From: Nectonema munidae
Lineage: Eukaryota; Nematomorpha; Nectonematoida; Nectonematidae
Reading direction: 5' to 3'
DNA: 64,000 bases
Assembly (NCBI GenBank): GCA_030549495.1
Contig: JAUIRK010000898.1
Location: 1,240,001-1,304,000, forward strand
In this document: in pieces, positions 48,130-58,172 of the stretch
Layout: each line of letters starts with the position of its first letter
Position numbering within the stretch: the first letter of the stretch is position 1
Translations under genes and position numbers: made by a program
The notes under the pieces: generated by a model
What the model saw: only the letters and a program-made list of their open reading frames with translations
What the model was told of the DNA's origin: nothing
Databases searched by the model: none

Positions 48130-48327
48130 TAAAAAACCGATTGCCCCCCCCCCTGGTGTTCAATTTTGTGAAAGAAGAGTTTTATTACATATGCATAAAT
48201 GTTACTTGTGTAATACGAGTAATACTTTAGACATTCATTCACAATGATTTTGCATATAGAAAATTCAGAAAAATTTATTTTAGAAATATTAAAAAATGGT
48301 CCCAAGTAAATTATTTTCTAGATCCGC
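48130..48327 (-). mobile_element. hAT-type MITE, one end
   Basis: Read on the minus strand from 48327, CAGGGGCGGATCTAGAAAAT is the classic terminus of small hAT elements. A GGGGGGGGGG run at about 48142-48152 lies near the other side, but the matching terminus and target duplication are not clear. Probably truncated. Confidence 0.55.
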
Positions 48328-48474
48328 CCCTGCTTAGAGGGCATGAATATTTTTAGATGCACGTAATTAACATTAATATCATTGAGACAAAAATTTCAAG
48401 GCCTAGATAAAACAGAAATATAAAGGAACATATGATATTTCAATAGAGAAAACATTAGAAAATTATTTATTTTA

Positions 48475-50169
48475 CTATAATTTTTCAATAATTCCTATCA
48501 GTGTGGAAAAATCAAAGTTAGCGCCTAACTTTTGGAACTTCTTCGGGATCTTACTGAATACGTCATCATATTCAATATGAATACTAATACGACGATAACA
48601 CGACTTTGCAATCGAAAAACACTTAGCGTAATCTTTTTGTTTGAGGTAAAAATAAATTAAAAATATCAATGCACTCTTCCCTGCAGAGTCAGTTAAATAA
48701 GTGGTGTCTGTATGTACCCTAAAAGTCGTCTCTGTATCCTTTAATAGATAAGTATAGATTTCAAAGCAAATGCTATCTAAATTTTTAATTTCAAGTTTGT
48801 TAATCAAAAGACTTATGCAGTCCCTTTGTGTATCACATTTAACTAATAAATGTTTAAAAAGAGATCTTACTACTTTATCTTTTTTATTCAATTTATCATA
48901 TGCCATGACAAGCATTTTATGGATGGGATGAAAAGTAGGGCATACTTTGTCTGCTTTTTCACAATAATAAAGAAAATGTATATTCTTTTGAAGATCCTTA
49001 TATGATTCATCTCTATATATGTCTGCTAATTCTTTCCAGGCATGATAATCATTTTGATTTATACTTATTGCTTTGTTAAGCGCATTAAAAGCACACTTAA
49101 TATGTTTATTATTTCTGTATGTCCTTCCAAGTAAAAACCAAACAAAATATGAACCAGGATCTAATAGTAGGGCTTGTTGGAGACACATTAGCGATTTTTG
49201 ATATTCAGTTGTCAATCCATAAACACATAAAGTTCCAGGCCTAAATGGTTCAACTTCACAATAGGTTATGACAAACCTTTCAAATCTATTTCCTTCTTTT
49301 CTGTCTAAAACTTTATAGGCCATACGTGCAGCAACATCTAAACAAAAAGGATCTTTATCTACAATTTTTTGATAAATATAAATCAAATCAAATCTAAAAT
49401 TATCTTTAGTTAGCAAAAATTTTTCACAAAGAAAATAAGATATTTCTTGAAAGCCCTTTTTTTGTAAAAGTTCATAGATTTGTAGAGCATCTTCATTATT
49501 AAAGATTTGCCTAAAATATCTTGCAATAAAAAAGATATAAAATAAAGAAAAAGTAGAGCATGAAGGTAAAGACCCAAAATTTGAAGAAAAATCATCTGCT
49601 GTTGCGAGTATTTCAAGCCATGCATCCCATAAAGAAGGTTCAAGTAAAACAGCTTTACAAAAAAACTTAACTGCCTCGTCCAAGATTTGAAGCTGTTTAG
49701 AAATGATACCAATCAAAAACATAATGTAACCGTCTTGACAATGACTTTTCTTAGAATAAGATAAAATACTTTGACGCAACTTCACTAACTTTTTAAGTGC
49801 TTCGCTATCGACAGAAAAGAGTCTTGTATTATCAATTAAAGATAAATAGACAATATGTCTATACTTTGAATAAAAATACATGAAAGAGAGGAGAGGTGTT
49901 GAAAGAGAAGATGCAAAGTACGAAGCTCTTTTAAATTCCTTTAGCTCAAAAAGGCATTTACATTTCAAATACATTGGGTCTAAATCTTCATTATTAAGCC
50001 GCACTGCCTCTGTATCATATTCACAATCAAGCGAAGAAAATAGATCCGATAGCCAAAAAGCAGTTTTATATATACATCTATTTGAGGCTTTTAAATATCC
50101 TTTTAATAAGACAAGTTTAATATCTTTTAATCCAGATAATTTAAGGAAGAGATTTTCAATATTTTCCAT
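48475..50169 (-). CDS. CDC23: APC/C subunit CDC23 (APC8)
   Basis: CDC23 is a TPR scaffold of the anaphase-promoting complex, the nuclear ubiquitin ligase that drives mitotic exit. This single-exon frame of 564 residues (human 597) starts at ATG 50169. The N-terminal CDC23 domain is visible: SNRCIYKTAFWLSDLFSSL, an LDPMYLKCKCLFELKEFKRA helix pair and FMYFYSKYRHIVYLSL. TPR arrays follow: AVKFFCKAVLLEPSLWDAWL at about 165-185, then the signature block at about 315-390 with CEVEPFRPGTLCVYG (human ETCCVIGNYY), CLQQALLLDPGSYFVWFLLG and AFNALNKAISINQNDYHAWK. The C-terminal helices are diverged. It is notable for lacking introns and for divergence, and it sits between inverted copies of the TTAA element. 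A general TPR protein is possible but less likely. Confidence 0.83.
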   Translation of the reverse strand: MENIENLFLKLSGLKDIKLVLLKGYLKASNRCIYKTAFWLSDLFSSLDCEYDTEAVRLNNEDLDPMYLKCKCLFELKEFKRASYFASSLSTPLLSFMYFYSKYRHIVYLSLIDNTRLFSVDSEALKKLVKLRQSILSYSKKSHCQDGYIMFLIGIISKQLQILDEAVKFFCKAVLLEPSLWDAWLEILATADDFSSNFGSLPSCSTFSLFYIFFIARYFRQIFNNEDALQIYELLQKKGFQEISYFLCEKFLLTKDNFRFDLIYIYQKIVDKDPFCLDVAARMAYKVLDRKEGNRFERFVITYCEVEPFRPGTLCVYGLTTEYQKSLMCLQQALLLDPGSYFVWFLLGRTYRNNKHIKCAFNALNKAISINQNDYHAWKELADIYRDESYKDLQKNIHFLYYCEKADKVCPTFHPIHKMLVMAYDKLNKKDKVVRSLFKHLLVKCDTQRDCISLLINKLEIKNLDSICFEIYTYLLKDTETTFRVHTDTTYLTDSAGKSALIFLIYFYLKQKDYAKCFSIAKSCYRRISIHIEYDDVFSKIPKKFQKLGANFDFSTLIGIIEKL

Positions 50170-50800
50170 AGAAAAAACATAGAAATATGCCTTCTTTATG
50201 AGTTATACTTATTCGAAACTACAATAAGCCATTTTATAGAAAGGAAAGATTCAAGATATAAAATGATTTTTAAAATTTTACAATTATTTTAATAAAATCA
50301 GTGTACATAGATGAGATTTAGAGAAGATTATCATCTCAAAAAAATTTACTTATGTATATGTCATAAACCAATTTTTTTTGATTGTTTGACATCAATCTTA
50401 CCTGTTGAAAATTTTCAAAACGAACAATTTAATAATTCGTAAAAGCAAAGACTTTCGCCTCCCTCCAATAATCTGGACCCTATATAGTCTATGCTCTGTC
50501 TAAATTATGACTGACCTTTTAGGTGCTTTTTGAGCTGTATCAATCAAATTTAGTTAAAAGTCTATGTATTAGTTTTAAAATTATTTTTCCAAGTAGTGAA
50601 ACATTCACATTAATATCAAAATTTGCTGATATTTAAAAATAGCATGCGTTATATACAATTTTTATAAAATCCCTTTTCTTAAAAGAAAGCTTAGTTAATG
50701 CCCCTCAAAGCCCAAAATTGACTAAAGGGGCATTTTGAAATTATTTTTTCCTCGTTTGAAACCAACAAATATTTTGTATAATAATTTATATCCGTTTTAA
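50170..50800. other. CDC23 5' flank, nothing else seen
   Basis: AT-rich sequence. At 50700-50732 GCCCCTCAAAG and AAAGGGGCAT form a small imperfect inverted repeat. No gene. Confidence 0.4.
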
Positions 50801-51960
50801 TTTATAAAAGAGTTAGTTCTCTTTGTCTCTTTCTTTGCTCTTTTGTACTCTTCTTCATCTTTTTGCAAACCTGACAAATCAGCCTTTTCTTTGTTTCTTA
50901 CTTGTTCTGGCACTCTTCATCCCACCACCATGCTTCCTTATTTTTTGTTGTTTCCTTCATGTTTTAGAAATTTTTTACAATTATATCACTGTTTTTGGTC
51001 CATAATATTTTCACACTTCCATGTTGCTTTGATTTAATTAATACATTTCTATTAAATCTAGAATTCAATCCTGATTCATTTAATCTCCACCATTTTATCG
51101 TTGATTTGATTTTTGGTTTATTAGTTTTTCAATAATTTTTGAATTTGCACTCCATGACCCTTATGCTGGGAGGCATAAATCAATATTCATTATCATAATG
51201 TCATAAATATCATTCAATATTTTAGAGAGGGCAATATTTTCACATGATATTTTCTCTACTACCACTACTGTAGGTAATCAAGCTGCTCATCTTTTTCTCG
51301 AAAAAAAGGGTTTATCAATGCCAAATCAAGTGCTCTCAATGACTCTTCCTCCTCCTTCATTTTTTAATGCACCATGCTGAATGGACTCAAACTATTCCCC
51401 TTTACTTTCTACGTGTCGGTTCAAATCTCCTCCCAAAACAATTTTTCTTTAGAATTTTCTATAAGTTCCAGGTCCATCTTCTACCAAAACGCTTCTTTCT
51501 CTTCTTTCGAGCATCCGAATTAAGCGCTTACCACATTATTCGTCTTTATTCCAAGACCGATCTATATACTGATTATTCTATCACAACTTATATTCACTTT
51601 AATTATGTTTTCTTTTAAATTCTTGGAAAACATTATTCCTACTCCGTTTCTACCCTCTTGATTTGCTGCACTACACAACAGTTTAAAGCCATTACCAGAT
51701 TCCTTTTCTCTTTCTTTCCTGTACCCAAATTACTTCTAATTTACTTCTCACCATTAACCCATTTACGATCAATGTTCCCAAAGGGAAAGCAGACGAATTC
51801 CTACTTTAAATGAAATTAAATAGAATTACTAAAGTCGTCTGCTTTGCTTGGTCTTAAATGGGTTAAATCAGAAAATACTCTTCCTTTTCCGATCATGGTT
51901 CTAACATTTAAAGTTTCTACTCTCAATATTTCTAGGAATCTTATATTTTGGATGTTCTTC
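50801..51960 (-). pseudogene. LINE endonuclease-region remnant
   Basis: On the minus strand, EILRVETLNVRTMIGKGRV (about 51880-51935) is the start of an APE-type LINE endonuclease of the kind seen in RTE/CFDP2-like elements (TLNVRTMTGKGRE). Further on, EAWWWDEECQNK at about 50895-50935 matches the WWW-E motif that follows the endonuclease in these LINEs. Between them is degraded sequence with stops and a piggyBac-type MITE at 51758-51862. This is the 5' end of a LINE ORF2 without its reverse transcriptase. Confidence 0.72.
51758..51862. mobile_element. piggyBac-type MITE with TTAA duplication, copy 2
   Basis: A 105-bp element, CCCATTTACGATCAATGTTC to CTTAAATGGG, flanked by TTAA at 51754-51757 and 51863-51866. 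It shares both ends and the GTCTGCTTTGCTTGG block with 33022-33152. It inserted into the LINE remnant directly after its endonuclease start. Confidence 0.92.
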
Positions 51961-52099
51961 TTTAGACCAGGAAATCAATAACTGTGTAGACGTTGATTCT
52001 TTTTCGAAAGGATCAGGTGGAAATCTGAAGAATTCTGGAAAATATATTGTCGACAAATTTTGTCTTCGTTGTGAGTAGATCACAGAGTTGAAAATTTTT

Positions 52100-52185
52100 C
52101 AGAGTTTAAAAAATTGAGTGGGGGTGAGGAGTTGAGGGGACTCAGGTAAAAAATGGGGGGAGGGGGCGCGGGCCCTGATAGTTAG
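52100..52185 (-). mobile_element. GC-rich hAT-like MITE end (tentative)
   Basis: Read on the minus strand from about 52175, CAGGGCCCGCGCCCCCTCCC followed by CCCATTTTTTACCTGAGTCC resembles the terminus of small hAT elements. No partner end or target duplication was found. Confidence 0.4.
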
Positions 52186-52189
52186 CATG

Positions 52190-54790
52190 TATGAATTATA
52201 ATAAGTTTTTTACATAAATATACACATTTTCAAGTATGCTAAATTTTTTGGTGATGTTAATTTTTTATGAAAATCAATAACTTAAATTTTTATTGAAATA
52301 CTTATAAAAAGTTTTCTACACATATTATATGCACTTAGTGCGTGTGTTTTTGTTTTTTGGTTTACTTGGCGCGTGCAAGCAAATCCCCATTCGCATATCC
52401 GTTTTACATCCTCATCCGTGATTTTTTTTTCATGTTCCGCTTCCGCAATTTAAAACTTTTTATCTAAATAATTGTATAATGTTTTTTACACATATATACC
52501 CATTTTCAAGCATGCTGAATTCAGTATTGATATTCATTTTTTATGAAAATCAATCAAAACTGTCAAAAAATTGATTTATCTGAAAAAAAAACATTTTATC
52601 CGAATAATTATATAAAGTTTTTTACACACATGTACCTATTTTCAAGTAGGCTGTGTTTACTGGTTATATTCCTTTTTTTTATAAAAATTAGTCAAACCTG
52701 TCAAAATAATTTAAATATGATAGCCCATGTTTGATAGCAATGTATTTTTATACATTTCAAGTATGTAGAATTTAATGCTGATGTTCATTTTTTTTATGAA
52801 ATCAATAAAACCTGTAAAAAAATCGATTAAACGTGTAAATCAATTTCAAATATATAAACATAAAAATAACTTCTACTTGCAGTATTTCTCTGATAATTAT
52901 TTTTTTAATTTATTTAATAAACCAACTTTAGATGTTTAATTCACTCAAAATATTTCATTCTACAGTAACTTATGTAACTCGATAGGACCTCCATCTTTTT
53001 GGCTACAAATTTGTTATCGGCTCGTAGTCTCTACGTCATATTATAATTTACAGTATTTAATTTTGCTATTCATTCTATGATGATCCTTTCTTAGTAGCTC
53101 TTTTTTCATTAGAAATTTATATTCTTTGTTCAAAAATTTTTTATAAGGATAAAATGACTTTTTTCCTCTCTCAAAGCATTCTAAAGAATCTTGATGATCT
53201 TAGACTTTTTTATCAGTATTGTTCAGGCCTGAATATTTGTCAACCAATCTCAGTTCAAATGTTTTTTTCTGATGAATCATTCGTGATGTTCATTGTTCAA
53301 TTACAAAAAGTTGTCCACGTTCTTCATCTGAAAAATTATCTTTAGTTTTCAACTTGCTTCCTTCTCTCATACTAATTTTCAAAAGATTTTATAATACGTT
53401 TTGTTTTTTTGTAAATAAACATTTCATACTCAAGATGAAAGAAAGTATTATAAGCCAAAATATACAAAAAAAAGTATATTTTTACTATATACCTAATATG
53501 CAGCGATTTTTTGAAATTTTTTTACAGAACTGATTTTCAGACATACATTACTAATTTAATTGCCACTTCGAGATATTTTTTAACAGTATTAGCCAAAATC
53601 CAGTACAGAAATTAAATAAGCATAGCCAATTTGTTATAAAACAGATATTTTATTTATTTGAAAATATTTTTGAAGACAGTATTTTGAACTAAACCGCAAA
53701 TCTGATTGAAGCTTTTAGATATTTTTAAATCATAAATACCAAACCTGCGCCCAAAAATGAAACCAGCATCTTCCATTTGACATAAAAACAGATATTTTAT
53801 TTAAATTTCAAAAATATTTCTGTAGACATTAGACGTAAATCGAACATTTGATTGACACTTTCAGACATATAAAACCTTTAAATGCAAAAAATTATTTCAG
53901 AAATAAAAATTATCAAGGTCGATTTGTTATAAAAACATATATTTCATATAAAATTAGAGAGAATATTTTGGGATATAGTTTTCAGACATAAACCGCAAAT
54001 TTGATTGACACTAGCAGTAAAACCTCTAAATGCAAAAACGGTGTCCAGAAATGAAATCATGATGATCTATTTGTTATAAAAACATATATTTCATGTAAAA
54101 TTTGAACAAATATTTTTGGAAAAAAAATTTTAGAACTAAACGCATATTTGATCGATACTTATAGGTATTTTCAAATCCAAACTGCAAAAATTGAGTCCAT
54201 AAATGAAACTAGCATGGTTGATTTGGTATAAAAACATATATTCAATTGTAAAATTTGAATGAATGTTTTGGAGATAATTTTTAGAAGTAAACCGAAAATT
54301 TGATTAACACTTATAGGTATTTTCACAACCTAAACGTAAAAAATGAGTTCAGAAATGAAAACAACATGATTGATTTTTTATAAAAACATATATTTCATGT
54401 AAAATTGAGAGAATATTTTTGGAAATAGCTTTTAGAAGTAAACCGCAAATTTGATTGACATTGATAGATATTTTATAACTTATAAATGTGAAAAATGAGT
54501 TCAGAAATGAAAACAGCATAGTTGATTTGGTATTAAAACATATATTCATTGTAAAATTTGAATGAATGTTTTTGGAGACAATTTTTAGAAGTAAACCGCA
54601 AATTTGATTAACACTTATAGGTATTTTCAAATCCTAAATGTAAAAAATGAGTCAGAAATGAAATCAGCATCGCCGATTTAGTATAAAGACATATTTTATG
54701 TAAAATTTGAAGGTATATTTTATTAGATGTATTTCTGATTAATCAAAATTTAATTGACATTTTCTAAAATGTAGCCAATTTTGTACAATT
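52190..54790 (-). mobile_element. Inverted copy B of the TTAA long-repeat element
   Basis: On the minus strand this follows element A from about its position 42490 to 46060. 54670-54790 matches the start of array 1 (CTAATAAAATATACCTTCAA). About eight array-1 units follow (53620-54740), then the unique middle (GAGACTACGAGCC at 53020 matching 44695), then array-2 units (52190-52760). The left-terminal ~340 bp and the C-rich right end are missing, so the copy is truncated at both ends. It is diverged by many small changes and lacks most of array 2. A fragment starting with GTGCGTGTGTTTTTG at 52338 interrupts array 2. Confidence 0.8.
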
Positions 54791-54899
54791 AATTTTTAGT
54801 TAATTAATTAAACTTTTTTAAATAATTCTTTTTTTGAGTTTGTTCATGTTTACAACTTAAAATTTTTCTAATAAATTAATTTTAAAATGAAAAAAAATA

Positions 54900-55960
54900 A
54901 AAAACTAAAAAATCATAGATCTAGTTGTTTTATGTAACAGGGGCATTGATAGGAGCCAGTTATATGGTCCTGATTAATACGTTTTTTCATTTTACAATTG
55001 TAACAAATGTGTACGTTGGGGAGGTTCATAACAGCACACTCATTTAAATCATGTTTTTCAGCCCAAAACTTACATATTACACTATTTTTACATAACTTTT
55101 TAGTGTGTCCGTACATACATTTAGTACAAAACTTGACAGAAATATACGTGTAACATTTCACTCTACTATACTCATAAAATATAAAAATCATTACTCTTGA
55201 TGTAATCGTAAATTTCTGGTGATAACTTGAAGGTAACTGACTTTTTTCCATCAAATTTTTAATAAACAAAATATTATAAACTTTGCCATCATCCACTAGC
55301 TTTTTTATTTATGGGTTTCTGGTTAGAATATCATTAATGATGTCATCTTTAGAAACATTTTCATTGAAATGCAAATGTCACCCAGGAAGTAAGGGTTCAA
55401 CTTTTTTGGAAGATCAGGCATCAATTTTTGAGTTTTATGTAAAATAAATATATCAGGAAAGCTGATTTTTATGGAGTTGTTTTTTTCTTTAATGAAATTA
55501 GCAGGTAAAGTTGTAAGACAAGACTTCATCTTTTGGATGTCTTCTTTTAAATCAGCATTGTTGGACTTGACAACACTTAACAACATCTAAATATAGCACT
55601 TTTTTGTTTATTGGTGCTTCAGAACTTTGACTCAATTTAGACAAATTATGATTGAGTACTTCAAATTTATAATCAAACATTTCAAGTTTGTCCAACTTCG
55701 AACTTATTTCTTGATTTTTTGTGGAGTTATCATAAAATTTTTTTAACAAATATAAGATGGCTTTGGATGTTTCTCTAGACAAGAGTGCTTTCAGTCCACC
55801 CTGCTTAGCAATATTAAATATATTGGCTATTTCATCATCCCTAACATCAATTGGAGAATCAAGTATTGAGGACTTATCCATGAAAAATTTGTAATACAGA
55901 ATTATCAAAAAACTTGAAATAGAATCTAATGTCAAGCTTTTTAATTCACAATTTAGTTAT
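54900..55960 (-). pseudogene. LINE ORF1 (zinc-knuckle) remnant
   Basis: Three overlapping minus-strand pieces form a gag-like ORF1: an N-terminal helical part (MDKSSILDSP, EIANIFNIAKQGGLKALLSR, 55552-55880), a middle part (55323-55586), and a C-terminal part with zinc motifs, CTKCMYGHTKKLC and CYNCKMKK (54913-55296). Frame changes separate them. It resembles ORF1 of the intact LINE at 27 kb only in layout, so it is a different family. It lies exactly between inverted blocks B and D. Confidence 0.65.
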
Positions 55961-55979
55961 AATTGAAGAAAATTATAGC

Positions 55980-57263
55980 CATTAAAGTTTGGAGCATATT
56001 TCCAAATTTTAATCAATTTTTGAGCACACATAACTAATTCGATTTGCACTTTTAGATATTTTCAAATCCTAATTGAAAAAAATGTGTCAAGAAATGAATT
56101 CAGGATGATTGATTTTATAAAAAAAAATATATTTTATTTAAAATTTGAAAGAGATTTTTAGAAACAGTTTTTAGACGTAAATCGCAAATTGGATTGAAAC
56201 TCTGAGTATAGAAATGAAACAACATGGTCGATTTAGTTAATTTGATTAACACTGTCAGATTTTCTCAAACGTTGTTTGATTTGGAATAAAAGTCGATATT
56301 TTATCTTAAATTTGAAATGTCTGATAAAAACCACCACTAGTCCTATACTTTTCGGACTTGAAACACACATATCAAAAATTTTTCCTTTGAACAGATTTAA
56401 TTGAAAGTATTGAAGTTATATAGACTACAAAATAGCGATGGACAGGGCCAGAGCTAACAAAGCTGTAAAGTAGATTTTATTTTAAATTTCTAAAATATTT
56501 TTGTATAAAGTTTTCGGATGTAAATTGCAAAATTTATTGACACTTTCAGACATTATGACTACGTAATTGCGAAAACTGTGTATGGAAATGACATCAACAG
56601 GATTGATTTATTTTAAAAATGTTTAAAATATATTTCATCTAAAATTTGAGAGAATATTTATAGAGACAGTTATCAAACGTAAACGGCAAATTTGATTGAC
56701 ACTGCCAAATATTTTCAATCTATCTTATGCAAAAACTGAGTAGAGGAATTATGTAAGATTTGAATGAATATTTTATTTATCATCAATCAACATTTTGATT
56801 GACTTTTTCTAAAAAGTATTCATGTTTATTGATCTTTTATATTTGTTTGCGTTCAAGTTTATTTGGAATAGTTAATTTTGTAAATAGAAATCCAATGTAA
56901 TACGAATTACCTTTTAAAAGTCCAACTTCATTAATAATAACCATGTAGTTACGATGATTGCCCCCTCCCCCCTTAAATAATTTTCTGAATGCGCCGTTGT
57001 ATAAGTGTTATGCGTTCAAAACTTAACTGTATATAAATATACATTTGCTTGAGAGTACCTAATATGGGCACCAAGTTATAAGGTTAACTACAGACAATAT
57101 CAAAATGTTAAAATTTTTGAGTTTGATTGAGAGGGTCGTTCATCTACCAAGAAACTCGTATCAAAAGATGGAGCTAGCGATTTTAGGAGTCATGAAATTT
57201 GAAGGGGTATGGTTTAGAAAATTTTGTTCAAAAAAAATTTTAGTTGAAGGGGCCGGCTAAGGG
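55980..57263 (-). mobile_element. Inverted block D, terminal part of a TTAA long-repeat element
   Basis: Read on the minus strand from TTAA at 57264-57267, the sequence starts CCCTTAGCCGGCCCCTTCAA and continues CCTAAAATCGCTAGCTCCAT, matching element A from its left end (42240 onward: CCTAAAATCGCTAGCTGCAT). Then come diverged array-1 units (55990-56800). A small hAT-MITE-like piece (about 56955-56995, CAACGGCGCATTCAG on the minus strand) interrupts it. The block holds the terminal region missing from copy B, but it also repeats array-1 units, so B and D are either two copies or one copy partly duplicated. Confidence 0.75.
56318..56440 (+). repeat. Dispersed repeat, copy 1 (pairs with 58571-58740)
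   Basis: CACTAGTCCTATACTTTTCG and GAAACACACATATCAAA, then CAGATTTAATTGAAAGTATT, recur in the same order and strand at 58571-58740 (CACTAGTCCTATTGTTTTCC, GAAACACACATATCAAA, CAGATTTATTAAAAGTATTA). Unknown family. Confidence 0.75.
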
Positions 57264-57385
57264 TTAAAATCTGGCATTTTTGTGGAATAAATAAGTTATT
57301 AGATTCATAAAAAAAACGTGCCTGCAGAAAACATGAAGTTTATGACATTTGACTTTAAAACGACTATGAAGATAATAGAAATCGA

Positions 57386-58172
57386 AGGTCAGATCTCGTT
57401 TATCCGACTATCTGTAACGGATTTTTTCAATGTTTTTCTAGCCCGTTATTTTGACATTCACATTCAGACGTCGACAGTGCATTAAATAAATCCACTTCTA
57501 AAATATGCGTTTTTAGAGTTTGCTAATCTGACAGACAAAATATTTTAAAAATTTGATAATACATTTTTAAGATTGACTTTGCGAGCAATATTTTGTTTGT
57601 CGATGAATCTTAGTTTATACCTAACTAAAGATAATACATAGATTACACACTAGTTTTTCCCATCTCTTTGAGAATTTGAAGTAATCATTTGTGAAGAATT
57701 ATATATACAGTAGACCCTCGTTAAGTCGGACTACATGGGAGAGAAGGGTGTCCGACTATGCCGATTGTTCGACATAACAGAGGGTCTACTATATATATTA
57801 TATATGGCAGAAAAAAATATTTCAAATTAGACGAATTTATAGCCACAATAAGCTTTGGAATAACGTCAAAATTTAGAATGACCGCGAACTACCTATGGAG
57901 TAAAAAAAATAAAATGGCTGCTTGTAAGCCAAAGCGAAATTAAAAAAGTCAATGAAAATGCCCGCTTGTAAGCCTATGAGGGCAAACATTTGTATTCTCG
58001 GTCACGGTCCGACTTATCCGATATCCCAGTTATCAGGGTCCGAGTTAACGGGGGTCTACCGTACTTCATTTAAATAACATTTTAGTTTGAGGTATTGATT
58101 CTTTATAAATATCGTTAATCCGACAACAATATGTGTTAAAACCAACACTGTCGGTTAAACGAGGTCTGAGTG
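57386..58172. mobile_element. Tigger-type MITE (outer), holding another MITE
   Basis: The left end carries TCAGATCTCGTTTATCCGAC. The right end, inverted, reads CACTCAGACCTCGTTTAACC followed by GACA, next to TA at 58173-58174. These are pogo/Tigger-like termini. The element is split by the nested MITE at 57708-58061. The left terminus is degraded, so the boundary is good to a few bases. Confidence 0.7.
57708..58061. mobile_element. Tigger-type MITE (inner) with TA duplication
   Basis: The left end CAGTAGACCCTCGTTAAGTC and right end, inverted CGGTAGACCCCCGTTAACTC, are each flanked by TA (57706-57707 and 58062-58063), the Tc1/mariner-type duplication. The left arm is itself a hairpin: TAGACCCTCGTTA returns inverted as TAACAGAGGGTCTA by 57790. 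Non-coding, 354 bp. Confidence 0.88.

Noticed and set aside
53154-53345. Open frame in copy B and its counterpart at 44323-44532 as a possible element-encoded protein
   Set aside because: The two lie in corresponding inverted sequence but translate to unrelated peptides in opposite senses. No shared coding frame is conserved.
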